Shown here: piece after piece, positions 42,922 through 50,315 of the stretch | Numbering within the stretch: position 1 is the stretch's first letter | Layout: every line of letters begins with the position of its first letter | Source of the DNA: an uncultured Lachnospiraceae bacterium | GTDB taxonomy: Bacteria; Bacillota; Clostridia; Lachnospirales; Lachnospiraceae | Length of the DNA stretch: 61,768 nt | Assembly (NCBI GenBank): GCA_910586705.1 | Contig: CAJUJK010000024.1 | Location: 1-61,768, forward strand | Reading direction: 5' to 3' | Position numbers and translations under genes: made by a program | Notes under the pieces: model-generated | Seen by the model: only the letters and a program-made list of their open reading frames with translations | What the model was told of the DNA's origin: nothing | Database searches by the model: none

Positions 42922-42939
42922 CTGCCTGTGCACAGGCAG
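42922..42939 (+). repeat. Perfect palindrome between btuC and btuD
   Basis: CTGCCTGTGCACAGGCAG is an 18-bp perfect dyad starting five bases after the btuC stop. In RNA it gives a short hairpin without a T tract, so an mRNA-processing or stability role is more likely than termination. Confidence 0.5.
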
Positions 42940-42976
42940 GGAATTTGTGGTATGACAGAACAAAACGAGGTATGGC

Positions 42977-43747
42977 ATGGATATAACAGCGATGCTTGCG
43001 GTAGAAAACTTATCCTGCGGTTACGGGAAAACAGAGGTGATACACGACCTGTCCTTTCGGGTGAAGGCGGGGGAGCGGCTCTGCATTCTCGGCCCGAACG
43101 GCTGTGGAAAAACGACGCTTCTGCGTGCCCTGGCGGGCGTGATTCCATGGCAGGGAAGTGTGGAGGCGGACGGGATTTTGCTGCACGGTCTGCCCCCGAA
43201 GCAGAGAGCGAAAAAGATCGCGCTGATGAGCCAGTTTTCCCGGGCGGCTTTTGACTATACCGTCTATGAGGCGGTGATGCTGGGGCGGTATGCGCACCGG
43301 AGCGGTTCCCTGTTTTTGTCGGAGACAGCGGCGGACCGCGGGGCGGTGGAGGATGCCCTGCGGCGCACCGGCGTATGGGAACTGAGGGAAAAGCTGGTGA
43401 CAAAGCTTTCCGGCGGGCAGATGCAGCGGGTGTTTCTGGCAAGAACCTTTGCGCAGGAGCCGCGGGTTATCCTGCTGGACGAACCGGCAAACCATCTGGA
43501 CCTGCGCTATCAGGCGGAACTTCTGGAAAGTCTGCGCGACTGGACGGCGGACGGGAAACGGTGTGTGGCGGGGGTGTTTCACGATATCGGTCTGGCGCTC
43601 GCCTTTGCGGATACGGCGCTTCTTCTGGAGGAGGGCAGGAAACTTGCCTGCGGACCTGTGGAGGAGCTGGATGAAAAGCTGTTCAACCGGCTTTACGGCA
43701 TGGATGTGCGAAGGTATATGAGACAGATGTACGGAAGGTGGGCGTGA
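42977..43747 (+). CDS. btuD: Cobalamin ABC transporter ATPase
   Basis: ATP-hydrolysing subunit, 256 residues. Walker A GPNGCGKTT, signature KLSGGQMQRV, Walker B VILLDEPANHLDL and the switch His in VFHDIG are all present. The ATG at 42977 is preceded by GAGG; another ATG at 42972 is out of frame. It completes btuFCD and is followed 12 bases later by a PduO-like gene. Confidence 0.94.
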   Translation: MDITAMLAVENLSCGYGKTEVIHDLSFRVKAGERLCILGPNGCGKTTLLRALAGVIPWQGSVEADGILLHGLPPKQRAKKIALMSQFSRAAFDYTVYEAVMLGRYAHRSGSLFLSETAADRGAVEDALRRTGVWELREKLVTKLSGGQMQRVFLARTFAQEPRVILLDEPANHLDLRYQAELLESLRDWTADGKRCVAGVFHDIGLALAFADTALLLEEGRKLACGPVEELDEKLFNRLYGMDVRRYMRQMYGRWA

Positions 43748-43759
43748 GGAGGAGAAACT

Positions 43760-44281
43760 ATGGCGATATACAGAAGCCCCTATGAGGCATACCCTTTTTT
43801 GTGCGACGCGGACGACGATCTGCGCTGCGACTTTGAACTGCTCACGGACGAGCTGGCAAGCGGCGCCGGACTGCTGCGAAGCCAGATCGCAGAACCGTCT
43901 CTGGCGGATGAACTTTTGTGGGTCAGCGAACTGATTTACCATATGAATCCGACCCTGCGCACTACCTTTACGGTGATGCAGGAGGAGATCGCCCGTCTTG
44001 CCGCCGCGGTGGACAGGCTGCAGGCGGAAAGTAACGTCCACGGTTTTGTGCTGCCCTGCGGCTGTCAGTGTGCCTGCACGGCGCATCTGCTGCGGGTGAA
44101 GGCGAAATGTCTGGTGCGCCTTTTATACAGATATCGGCAGCGGGGCGGCAGCGTCCCGGACGGGCTTTTCGATCTTTCCAATCTGCTCTCGGGCTATTTC
44201 TTTTTGCTTGCGCTGAAATGCAACGCCATGGAAGGGGTGGCAGAGCAGACTTACCACAGTCGGAATTACAGATCAATTTAA
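43760..44281 (+). CDS. Divergent PduO/EutT-like corrinoid adenosyltransferase homologue
   Basis: A 173-residue, mostly helical protein. Its second half (LPCGCQCACTAHLLRVKAKC, LVRLLYRYRQRGGSVPDGLF and DLSNLLSGYFFLLAL) parallels the PduO pattern of LPGG, an Arg-rich helix and YLNRLSDLLFVLAR. The N-terminal TKxGDxGxT nucleotide loop of PduO is missing, and three cysteines sit near the start of the conserved helix. Its place at the end of a riboswitch-controlled btuFCD operon fits a role in adenosylating or handling imported corrinoid. A binding or chaperone role without catalysis is equally possible. Confidence 0.5.
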   Translation: MAIYRSPYEAYPFLCDADDDLRCDFELLTDELASGAGLLRSQIAEPSLADELLWVSELIYHMNPTLRTTFTVMQEEIARLAAAVDRLQAESNVHGFVLPCGCQCACTAHLLRVKAKCLVRLLYRYRQRGGSVPDGLFDLSNLLSGYFFLLALKCNAMEGVAEQTYHSRNYRSI

Positions 44282-44304
44282 ATAGGGATTCCATCCATTT
44301 TAAC

Positions 44305-44333
44305 TTCACAAGCGCGGCGTTATTTGTTAGAAT
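44305..44333 (+). promoter_or_regulatory. Promoter of the degenerate GGDEF / zinc-ribbon operon
   Basis: TTCACA (44305-44310), a 17-base spacer and TAGAAT (44328-44333), about 70 bases before the chosen ATG. Confidence 0.55.
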
Positions 44334-44401
44334 AGGGTTGTGGACTGAACGGGGTATGGAAAGTGCATATCGAAAAAGCGTGGACAGGAGAATGGGGATA
44401 T

Positions 44402-45328
44402 ATGGATTACAAGGCGATTCCGTTTGAACAGAAAATCAAGGAGAATATCAGAAGCTACGCACTGGACAATCTTTATACGCTGGATGTGCTGACAGAATAC
44501 TGCAAGGCATTTTGCGCGGTGGCGGATGTGGCAGTTCTGATTACCGAAAGGCATGGGGAAAAGATCGTGTCGGTAGGAGGATTTGCGGGCTTTACGCCGG
44601 ATGTGGTCGGGGAGCCGGGACGCAAGGTCAGAGTATACGGCAGGACGATCGCGCATCTGTATGCCGAGACAGGCAAGGTGCCGGAGGAAAAGCGGCAGGC
44701 TGTGGAGAGAATGCTGGACGGTTTTGCTGCCATGCTTTCCCACTGGGGAGAGGAGACGTATCTGCACACGGAGACGGCGATCTATGCAGATGAACTGGAA
44801 CAGAAGCTGGGTGTACAGCATGTGCAGACGGCGAAGGGGGAGAACGAAGACGCGCTTACCGGCGTGTACCATAAGCTCTATTTTGAGGAGCGTATGCGGG
44901 TGATAGACAGGGCGGAAGTGGTGCCTGTGGCTGTGATCAATGTAAATATCAACGACTGGAAGTATGTGAACGATCATTTCGGCGACGAGGAGAGCGACCG
45001 GCTGATCAAGACCATTGCCGACATCCTAAAGCAGGAGAAGAAACCGGATTATGTCATCGGCCGTGTGGATGGGGACGTCTTTATCGTGCTGATTCCCATG
45101 GCGGAGGACGGCGAGGCTGAAAGATACTGCCAGAGAGTGCAGCAGGCATGTCTTTCCTATGAAGACGAGATTCTGGCGCCCTCCGTTGCCTGCGGCGTTG
45201 TCTACAAAACAAATGTGGAGGAAATGATCGAGGATAAACTCGACGACGCGGAGTACGAGATGTTCAATAATAAATTTGAGATCAAAAACGCGCCCGGATA
45301 CCGGGAACGGCTGGAAAAGAGAACATAA
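44402..45328 (+). CDS. Protein with degenerate GGDEF domain
   Basis: A 308-residue soluble protein. The N-terminal part (about 10-130) looks like a GAF/PocR-like sensory region. The C-terminal part (about 150-300) follows the GGDEF fold: DALTGVYHKLYFEERM, then NVNINDWKYVNDHFGDEESD, and IGRVDGDVFIVL. The GGDEF signature reads DGDVF and the metal-binding aspartates of the first motif are Asn, so cyclase activity is not expected. It may bind a nucleotide or act as a scaffold. The start at 44402 has AGGAG upstream. Three small membrane-protein genes follow with spacing under 20 bases, so it heads an operon. Confidence 0.75.
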   Translation: MDYKAIPFEQKIKENIRSYALDNLYTLDVLTEYCKAFCAVADVAVLITERHGEKIVSVGGFAGFTPDVVGEPGRKVRVYGRTIAHLYAETGKVPEEKRQAVERMLDGFAAMLSHWGEETYLHTETAIYADELEQKLGVQHVQTAKGENEDALTGVYHKLYFEERMRVIDRAEVVPVAVINVNINDWKYVNDHFGDEESDRLIKTIADILKQEKKPDYVIGRVDGDVFIVLIPMAEDGEAERYCQRVQQACLSYEDEILAPSVACGVVYKTNVEEMIEDKLDDAEYEMFNNKFEIKNAPGYRERLEKRT

Positions 45329-45331
45329 GGC

Positions 45332-46123
45332 ATGATTTATTGTGAAAATTGTTATGCGCCGATCGAGGAGGACAGCGCAAAGTGCCCGTATTGCGGCGCG
45401 CTGAACGCTGCCGGCGGCGAAAAACAATATATGGAGCAGCTTTACGACATAAAGAAGGACGTGGAGGAATTGTCCACCGTGCCGGGCAGGGAGTATCGCA
45501 GGGAAATCGGAAAAAGCGGGCGGGTGATCCGGCGGACATTTTTGGTGATCGCAGTTTTTCTTGTTTTTGTCGGGCTGTTCCTTTTTCTTTGGCGGAAATG
45601 GACGGATTATGAGCCGACTGCGGAGGAGATCCGTGCCCAGATGGAGTGGGAGAAAGCGGTTTTTCCGAAACTGGACGCCTTGTATGAAGCGGGAGACTAC
45701 GACGGTGTCATGGAGTGCGTGTTTGAAAATCAGGGCGAGTCATACTATTCCATTTCCAACTGGGCGCATGAGGATTTTATCAACGTGTACACCCGGTATC
45801 GGGATTGCACGGAAGCTTTGGCGAAGGCTGCTTCGCAGGGGTATGAGAAAGAGGAAGCGGCAGACTGTATCATAGACGTCCTGTTTCTCATACAAGAGAG
45901 ACCGTATGATTCCTACACGGAGGCGGAGGAGGCGCTGATCGCGGCATATCAGAAGGAAGTCAGGGAACAGACCGGCACAGTGTTTGGCGTATCGGAGGAG
46001 GCGCTTGACCGTTTGTACGAGGAATGTTGTGTGGAGGATGAATACGGCGTTTATTTGGACTATCAGACGGCGAAAAAGGAAGTAAAGCGTTTCGTAGAAG
46101 AACAGATCAGAACAGATGGATGA
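45332..46123 (+). CDS. Zinc-ribbon membrane protein
   Basis: A 263-residue protein of unknown function. The N-terminus is a zinc ribbon with two CxxC knuckles (Cys4, Cys7, Cys18, Cys21), followed by a charged region, one membrane helix (about 70-88) and a C-terminal helical domain rich in Glu, Tyr and Ala (about 95-263). The ribbon would be cytosolic and the C-terminal domain outside. It starts three bases after the degenerate GGDEF gene. The next gene encodes a protein of the same plan, so they are probably paralogues. Confidence 0.75.
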   Translation: MIYCENCYAPIEEDSAKCPYCGALNAAGGEKQYMEQLYDIKKDVEELSTVPGREYRREIGKSGRVIRRTFLVIAVFLVFVGLFLFLWRKWTDYEPTAEEIRAQMEWEKAVFPKLDALYEAGDYDGVMECVFENQGESYYSISNWAHEDFINVYTRYRDCTEALAKAASQGYEKEEAADCIIDVLFLIQERPYDSYTEAEEALIAAYQKEVREQTGTVFGVSEEALDRLYEECCVEDEYGVYLDYQTAKKEVKRFVEEQIRTDG

Positions 46124-46141
46124 GAGAGGTAGGATGAGACT

Positions 46142-46915
46142 ATGAAGTGTCCCACATGCGGCGCAAATTTGCAGATCGAGGATGAAAAATGTCCTTTTTG
46201 CGGCAATCCGAATCCCTTTGCGGTGAAGCATCAGCAGGATATGCGGCAATACCGGCAGGAATTTCAGGAAACGAAACAGGAAGTGGAGAAAAAGACGCTG
46301 CATTTCAATTTTTTCACAGCCAGAATTGCGGTCATTGCTGTGCTTCTTATGATGATTCTGGGGATGGTTTTTGTGATCAATGAAGGGCCCCATTACCTCT
46401 GGGCAAGGCGGGTAGAGAGAGATATCGCAAAAAACATGGAAAATTACAGGGCGGAGCTTTCAGCCTGTGAGGAGGCGGGTCAGTGGAGGCGGCTGTATGC
46501 CCTTTACGACAACAAAAGCCTCAGCCATACCCGGGATTTTCAGGAGTACACGGTGCTCTCTTTTGTGACTTTCGATTATAAGAGCGTTCTCAACCAGATG
46601 ACCATCTTCAGGGTGGATGAGGGAAAGGGGGCGGATGCGGTTTCCTCCAGAATCGCATCCCATCTGGACAGCTTTTATAAGTCTACCGAACGGCTCACTT
46701 TTGAGAGTGACTATTTTGACAATAATTATACCCCGGAGCACATGGAAGCATATGGGCGGATGAGAGAGGATCTGGAAGCGGCGCTTTCCACCTACTGTCA
46801 TCTGACAAAGGAGGAGGTCGCGTCACTTGCTGACTATTCGGTGGTAAAGAAGGCGGCGCTGATCGAAGAGGGTCTGTGCAGAGAAGCGGATGAGAGTAAG
46901 GAGGCGGAAGAATGA
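46142..46915 (+). CDS. Zinc-ribbon membrane protein, second paralogue
   Basis: A 257-residue protein with the same order as the previous one: zinc ribbon (Cys3, Cys6, Cys17, Cys20), charged linker, one membrane helix (about 58-80), then a helical C-terminal domain. No catalytic motif is seen. It overlaps the following gene by four bases. The pair may form a hetero-oligomer, with the ribbon linking to the cytosolic degenerate GGDEF protein; this is inference from gene order only. Confidence 0.75.
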   Translation: MKCPTCGANLQIEDEKCPFCGNPNPFAVKHQQDMRQYRQEFQETKQEVEKKTLHFNFFTARIAVIAVLLMMILGMVFVINEGPHYLWARRVERDIAKNMENYRAELSACEEAGQWRRLYALYDNKSLSHTRDFQEYTVLSFVTFDYKSVLNQMTIFRVDEGKGADAVSSRIASHLDSFYKSTERLTFESDYFDNNYTPEHMEAYGRMREDLEAALSTYCHLTKEEVASLADYSVVKKAALIEEGLCREADESKEAEE

Positions 46916-47364
46916 ACGGAAATCAGAACGCGGAAGATAAAACAGGCGTCTCCCGAAAGAACCTTCTGTTAAACGGCATCGTGATCCTGCTCTGTGTGGT
47001 TCTAGGCATCCAGATCGTCACGTTTTTCAGGGAATCTTCGGATTATCTGAAAGGACCCGAGACAGACGAGGCGCTCCTGATCCAGTGGGTCAGCTACCAG
47101 AACTATGCGAGGCTTTTGGAAGATGTGTACCGCTATGAGGCGCTGGGGGTGCCGGTGGAGGGAGACATGGCACAGATTTACTCGGCTGCCTATTACTATG
47201 AGGCGGCGATGCTGTATAACGCCCATCAGAAGGCGGGTAATGCGCAGCAGGCGGAGGAAAAATTTGCCCAGATGCAGACGTATGAGGAGCAGCTGGGGGA
47301 ATACGCTTTTGTAAAAGAAGAAATATGGGCATTTCTGGGGATGGAAACGGAAAATATAAAATAA
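46912..47364 (+). CDS. Small single-pass membrane protein
   Basis: A 150-residue protein with one membrane helix (about 14-35) and a C-terminal, probably extracytoplasmic, helical domain with a tetratricopeptide-like look (YYYEAAMLYNAHQKAGNAQQ). It has no zinc ribbon. It starts with ATGA overlap at the preceding stop and is the last gene of the unit before groES. The family was not recognised. Confidence 0.7.
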   Translation: MNGNQNAEDKTGVSRKNLLLNGIVILLCVVLGIQIVTFFRESSDYLKGPETDEALLIQWVSYQNYARLLEDVYRYEALGVPVEGDMAQIYSAAYYYEAAMLYNAHQKAGNAQQAEEKFAQMQTYEEQLGEYAFVKEEIWAFLGMETENIK

Positions 47365-47466
47365 GTATTAAATCCCTTTTTCTGGATAAAAACGAGATAA
47401 TTGGAGAAAATGAAAGAATAGATTAGCAAATGGGAGAAAAACGCATGTACATTCATGTGAAACCAT

Positions 47467-47495
47467 TTGCAAACACCCGCATATGAAGATAATAT
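47467..47495 (+). promoter_or_regulatory. SigA promoter of groESL
   Basis: TTGCAA (47467-47472), a 17-base spacer and TAATAT (47490-47495), directly upstream of the CIRCE element, which therefore overlaps the transcription start. Confidence 0.75.
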
Positions 47496-47506
47496 ATGTT
47501 CCAGAG

Positions 47507-47533
47507 TTAGCACTCATAAGAGGTGAGTGCTAA
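47507..47533 (+). promoter_or_regulatory. CIRCE element (HrcA operator)
   Basis: TTAGCACTC (47507-47515), a nine-base spacer and GAGTGCTAA (47525-47533): a perfect match to the consensus inverted repeat bound by the heat-shock repressor HrcA. Confidence 0.98.
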
Positions 47534-47587
47534 CAGATCAAAGGATAAACACAAAATGTATCACATAATAAGAAGGAGGCAGTTATT

Positions 47588-47878
47588 ATGAAGTTAACAC
47601 CACTTGGCGACAGAGTTGTATTAAAACAGTTGGAAGCGGAGGAGACCACCAAGTCCGGCATCGTGTTGCCCGGACAGAGCAAGGAAAAGCCCCAGCAGGC
47701 TGAGGTGATCGCGGTAGGACCGGGCGGCGTTGTGGATGGCAAGGAAGTGAAAATGGAAGTAAAAGCCGGCGATCAGGTCATCTACTCCAAATACTCGGGC
47801 ACAGAGGTGAAACTCGGCGAGGATGAGGAATACATTATCGTGAGACAGAATGATATTTTGGCAGTTATTACAGATTAA
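47588..47878 (+). CDS. groES: Co-chaperonin GroES
   Basis: Ten-kDa lid of the GroEL chamber, 96 residues. It begins KLTPLGDRVVLKQLEAEE, and the mobile loop TTKSGIVLPGQSKEKPQ lies at the usual place. The ribosome site AGAAGGAGG precedes the ATG. It is co-transcribed with groEL under CIRCE control. Confidence 0.98.
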   Translation: MKLTPLGDRVVLKQLEAEETTKSGIVLPGQSKEKPQQAEVIAVGPGGVVDGKEVKMEVKAGDQVIYSKYSGTEVKLGEDEEYIIVRQNDILAVITD

Positions 47879-47906
47879 TTAACAAAAATCAGGAGGACAT
47901 AAAATT

Positions 47907-49532
47907 ATGGCTAAGGAAATTAAGTATGGCGCAGAAGCCAGAGCGGCTTTGGAATCTGGCGTAAATCAGCTGGCGGACACCGTAAGGGTGACCCTTGGAC
48001 CGAAAGGCAGAAACGTAGTTCTGGATAAGTCCTACGGCGCGCCTCTCATCACAAACGACGGCGTGACCATCGCGAAAGAGATCGAACTTGCGGATGCGTT
48101 TGAAAATATGGGCGCACAGCTTGTCAAGGAAGTGGCGACCAAGACCAACGACGTTGCAGGCGACGGCACCACCACAGCGACCGTGTTGGCACAGGCTATG
48201 GTGAATGCGGGTATCAAGAATCTGGCGGCAGGCGCTAACCCGATTATCTTAAGAAAAGGTATGAAGAAAGCTACCGAGACGGCTGTGGAGGCGATCGCTA
48301 AGATGAGCTCCAAGGTAAACGGCAAGGAGCATATCGCGAGAGTGGCGGCTGTTTCTTCCGGCGATGATGAAGTAGGCAAGCTGGTGGCGGACGCGATGGA
48401 GAAGGTTTCCGGCGACGGCGTGATCACCATCGAGGAGAGCAAGACCATGCTCACTGAGCTTGATCTGGTGGAAGGTATGCAGTTCGACAGAGGCTATATT
48501 TCCGCGTATATGGCGACAGATATGGATAAGATGGAGGCGGTTTTAGAGAACCCCTACATTCTGATTACAGATAAGAAGATCGCGAACATCCAGGAGATCC
48601 TGCCCCTTCTGGAGCAGATCGTACAGTCCGGCGCGAAACTGCTGATTATCGCTGAGGATGTGGAGGGCGAGGCGCTCACCACCCTGATCGTGAATAAGCT
48701 GCGCGGCACCTTCAATGTGGTTGCTGTGAAAGCGCCCGGCTACGGCGACAGAAGAAAGGCAATGCTTGAGGATATCGCTATCCTTACAGGCGGTCAGGTG
48801 ATCAGCTCCGAGCTCGGCTTAGAGCTTAAGGATGCAACTCTCGACCAGCTCGGCCGTGCGAAGTCCGTTAAGGTGCAGAAAGAGAACACCGTTATCGTGG
48901 ACGGCGAGGGCGAAAAGAAGGAGATCGAGGCGAGAATCAGCCAGATCAAGAAACAGATCGAGGAGACCACTTCCGATTTCGATAAGGAGAAACTGCAGGA
49001 GCGTCTTGCGAAACTGGCAGGCGGCGTGGCTGTGATCCGTGTGGGCGCGGCGACAGAGACCGAGATGAAGGAAGCCAAGCTCCGTCTGGAGGACGCGCTG
49101 GCGGCAACCAGAGCTGCTGTGGAAGAGGGCATCATTGCCGGCGGCGGTTCCGCATACGTGCACGCAGCGAAGGAAGTGGAGAAGCTGGCAGAGAAGATGG
49201 AAGGCGATGAGAAGACAGGCGCACAGATCGTTCTCAAGGCTCTCGAAGCGCCCCTGTTCCACATCGTTGCAAACGCGGGTCTGGAAGGCTCCGTTATCAT
49301 CAACAAGGTGAGAGAGTCCGAGGTGGGCGTAGGTTTCGACGCGCTGACCGAGGAGTATGTGGATATGGTGAAGGCAGGTATCCTTGATCCCGCCAAGGTG
49401 ACCAGAAGCGCTCTGCAGAACGCGACCAGCGTGGCAAGCACCCTTCTCACCACCGAGTCCGTGGTGGCAAACATCAAAGAACCCGAACCCGCAATGCCCG
49501 CAGGCGCAGGCGGCGGCATGGGGATGATGTAA
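47907..49532 (+). CDS. groEL: Chaperonin GroEL
   Basis: Sixty-kDa ATP-dependent folding chamber subunit, 541 residues. GDGTTTATVLAQAM holds the catalytic Asp of the ATP site, and the C-terminus ends in the typical Gly-Met-rich tail. It starts 28 bases after groES and is followed by a terminator. Codon use is selective, as for gap. Confidence 0.98.
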   Translation: MAKEIKYGAEARAALESGVNQLADTVRVTLGPKGRNVVLDKSYGAPLITNDGVTIAKEIELADAFENMGAQLVKEVATKTNDVAGDGTTTATVLAQAMVNAGIKNLAAGANPIILRKGMKKATETAVEAIAKMSSKVNGKEHIARVAAVSSGDDEVGKLVADAMEKVSGDGVITIEESKTMLTELDLVEGMQFDRGYISAYMATDMDKMEAVLENPYILITDKKIANIQEILPLLEQIVQSGAKLLIIAEDVEGEALTTLIVNKLRGTFNVVAVKAPGYGDRRKAMLEDIAILTGGQVISSELGLELKDATLDQLGRAKSVKVQKENTVIVDGEGEKKEIEARISQIKKQIEETTSDFDKEKLQERLAKLAGGVAVIRVGAATETEMKEAKLRLEDALAATRAAVEEGIIAGGGSAYVHAAKEVEKLAEKMEGDEKTGAQIVLKALEAPLFHIVANAGLEGSVIINKVRESEVGVGFDALTEEYVDMVKAGILDPAKVTRSALQNATSVASTLLTTESVVANIKEPEPAMPAGAGGGMGMM

Positions 49533-49570
49533 CGTAATAAGCTGCGGCGCAGCAGATGTGAGGAAAGAAT

Positions 49571-49606
49571 GCGCCCTCCAAGCTTGCTTGGAAGGGCGTA
49601 TTTTTT
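49571..49606 (+). terminator. Intrinsic terminator of groESL
   Basis: CGCCCT and CCAAG pair with CTTGG and AGGGCG around a CTTG tetraloop, with one bulged base, followed by a T-rich tail TATTTTTT. Confidence 0.92.
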
Positions 49607-49624
49607 GCGAGCAGACGATAATTC

Positions 49625-50098
49625 TTATTTGTTTCTATTTTTATTAGCCATCTGCCGGCTGACAATAAAAATGCCAATCACCATCTGGCAAATGGATAAT
49701 CCCAGCATGAAACCAGAGAGAAAATCTTGAAATTCCGTCCCGCCAAACAGTTGGGAGAGGGTTAACATAACAATACCTACTATCATCAGAATATATCCGG
49801 TAAACGTGATTTTGGCGTTTTTCAGATCCTGCATTTCTTTCATCATCTCTACAATCTGTTCATTATCATAAGTATGTATACTTTTGTCATCCTCTTCTCC
49901 GTTCATCAGTTCGGCAAGTGTTGTTTTCAGCTCTGTACATAACGACTCGATGATGGAATAGTCGGGCATACATTTTCCCGTTTCCCATTTAGAGATGGTT
50001 TTGTTTGAGACACCTAATTTTTGCGCAAGCTGTTCTTGTGTCAGATTCAGCTCTTTGCGTTTCTTCGTAATAAACTTACCTGTTGCCGCTTGATCCAT
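49625..50098 (-). CDS. Xre-family helix-turn-helix regulator with membrane tail
   Basis: A 157-residue protein. The N-terminal helix-turn-helix (about 8-62) reads KELNLTQEQLAQKLGVSNKT, then ISKWETGKCMPD, a classic Xre/Cro-type domain. The C-terminal part (about 95-150) has two hydrophobic segments, so it may be membrane-tethered. Three possible ATGs exist; 50098 has the best spacing from GGAGG (nine bases), 50104 is only three bases away. No obvious target gene is adjacent: groEL converges on it and rel diverges. Confidence 0.85.
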   Translation of the reverse strand: MDQAATGKFITKKRKELNLTQEQLAQKLGVSNKTISKWETGKCMPDYSIIESLCTELKTTLAELMNGEEDDKSIHTYDNEQIVEMMKEMQDLKNAKITFTGYILMIVGIVMLTLSQLFGGTEFQDFLSGFMLGLSICQMVIGIFIVSRQMANKNRNK

Positions 50099-50244
50099 GA
50101 TCATGTACCTCCAATTGTTTTTTTTCTGTGGTAAAGTATAGCATCTGGAAGCGCATAATGACATCCCCTGTAAGGCGAATCTGGGTGGAATGACCATGAA
50201 AGACAGCAATTTATGAAGTGTTTGGTAAATTATTTTGATTTTTC

Positions 50245-50273
50245 TTGCAAATAATACGAGAATGGCGTAAAAT
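50245..50273 (+). promoter_or_regulatory. Promoter of rel
   Basis: TTGCAA (50245-50250), a 17-base spacer and TAAAAT (50268-50273), 42 bases before the ATG. Confidence 0.65.
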
Positions 50274-50315
50274 TGCTAGTATGTAATATTATGTAATCCG
50301 ATAATAGGTGAACGT

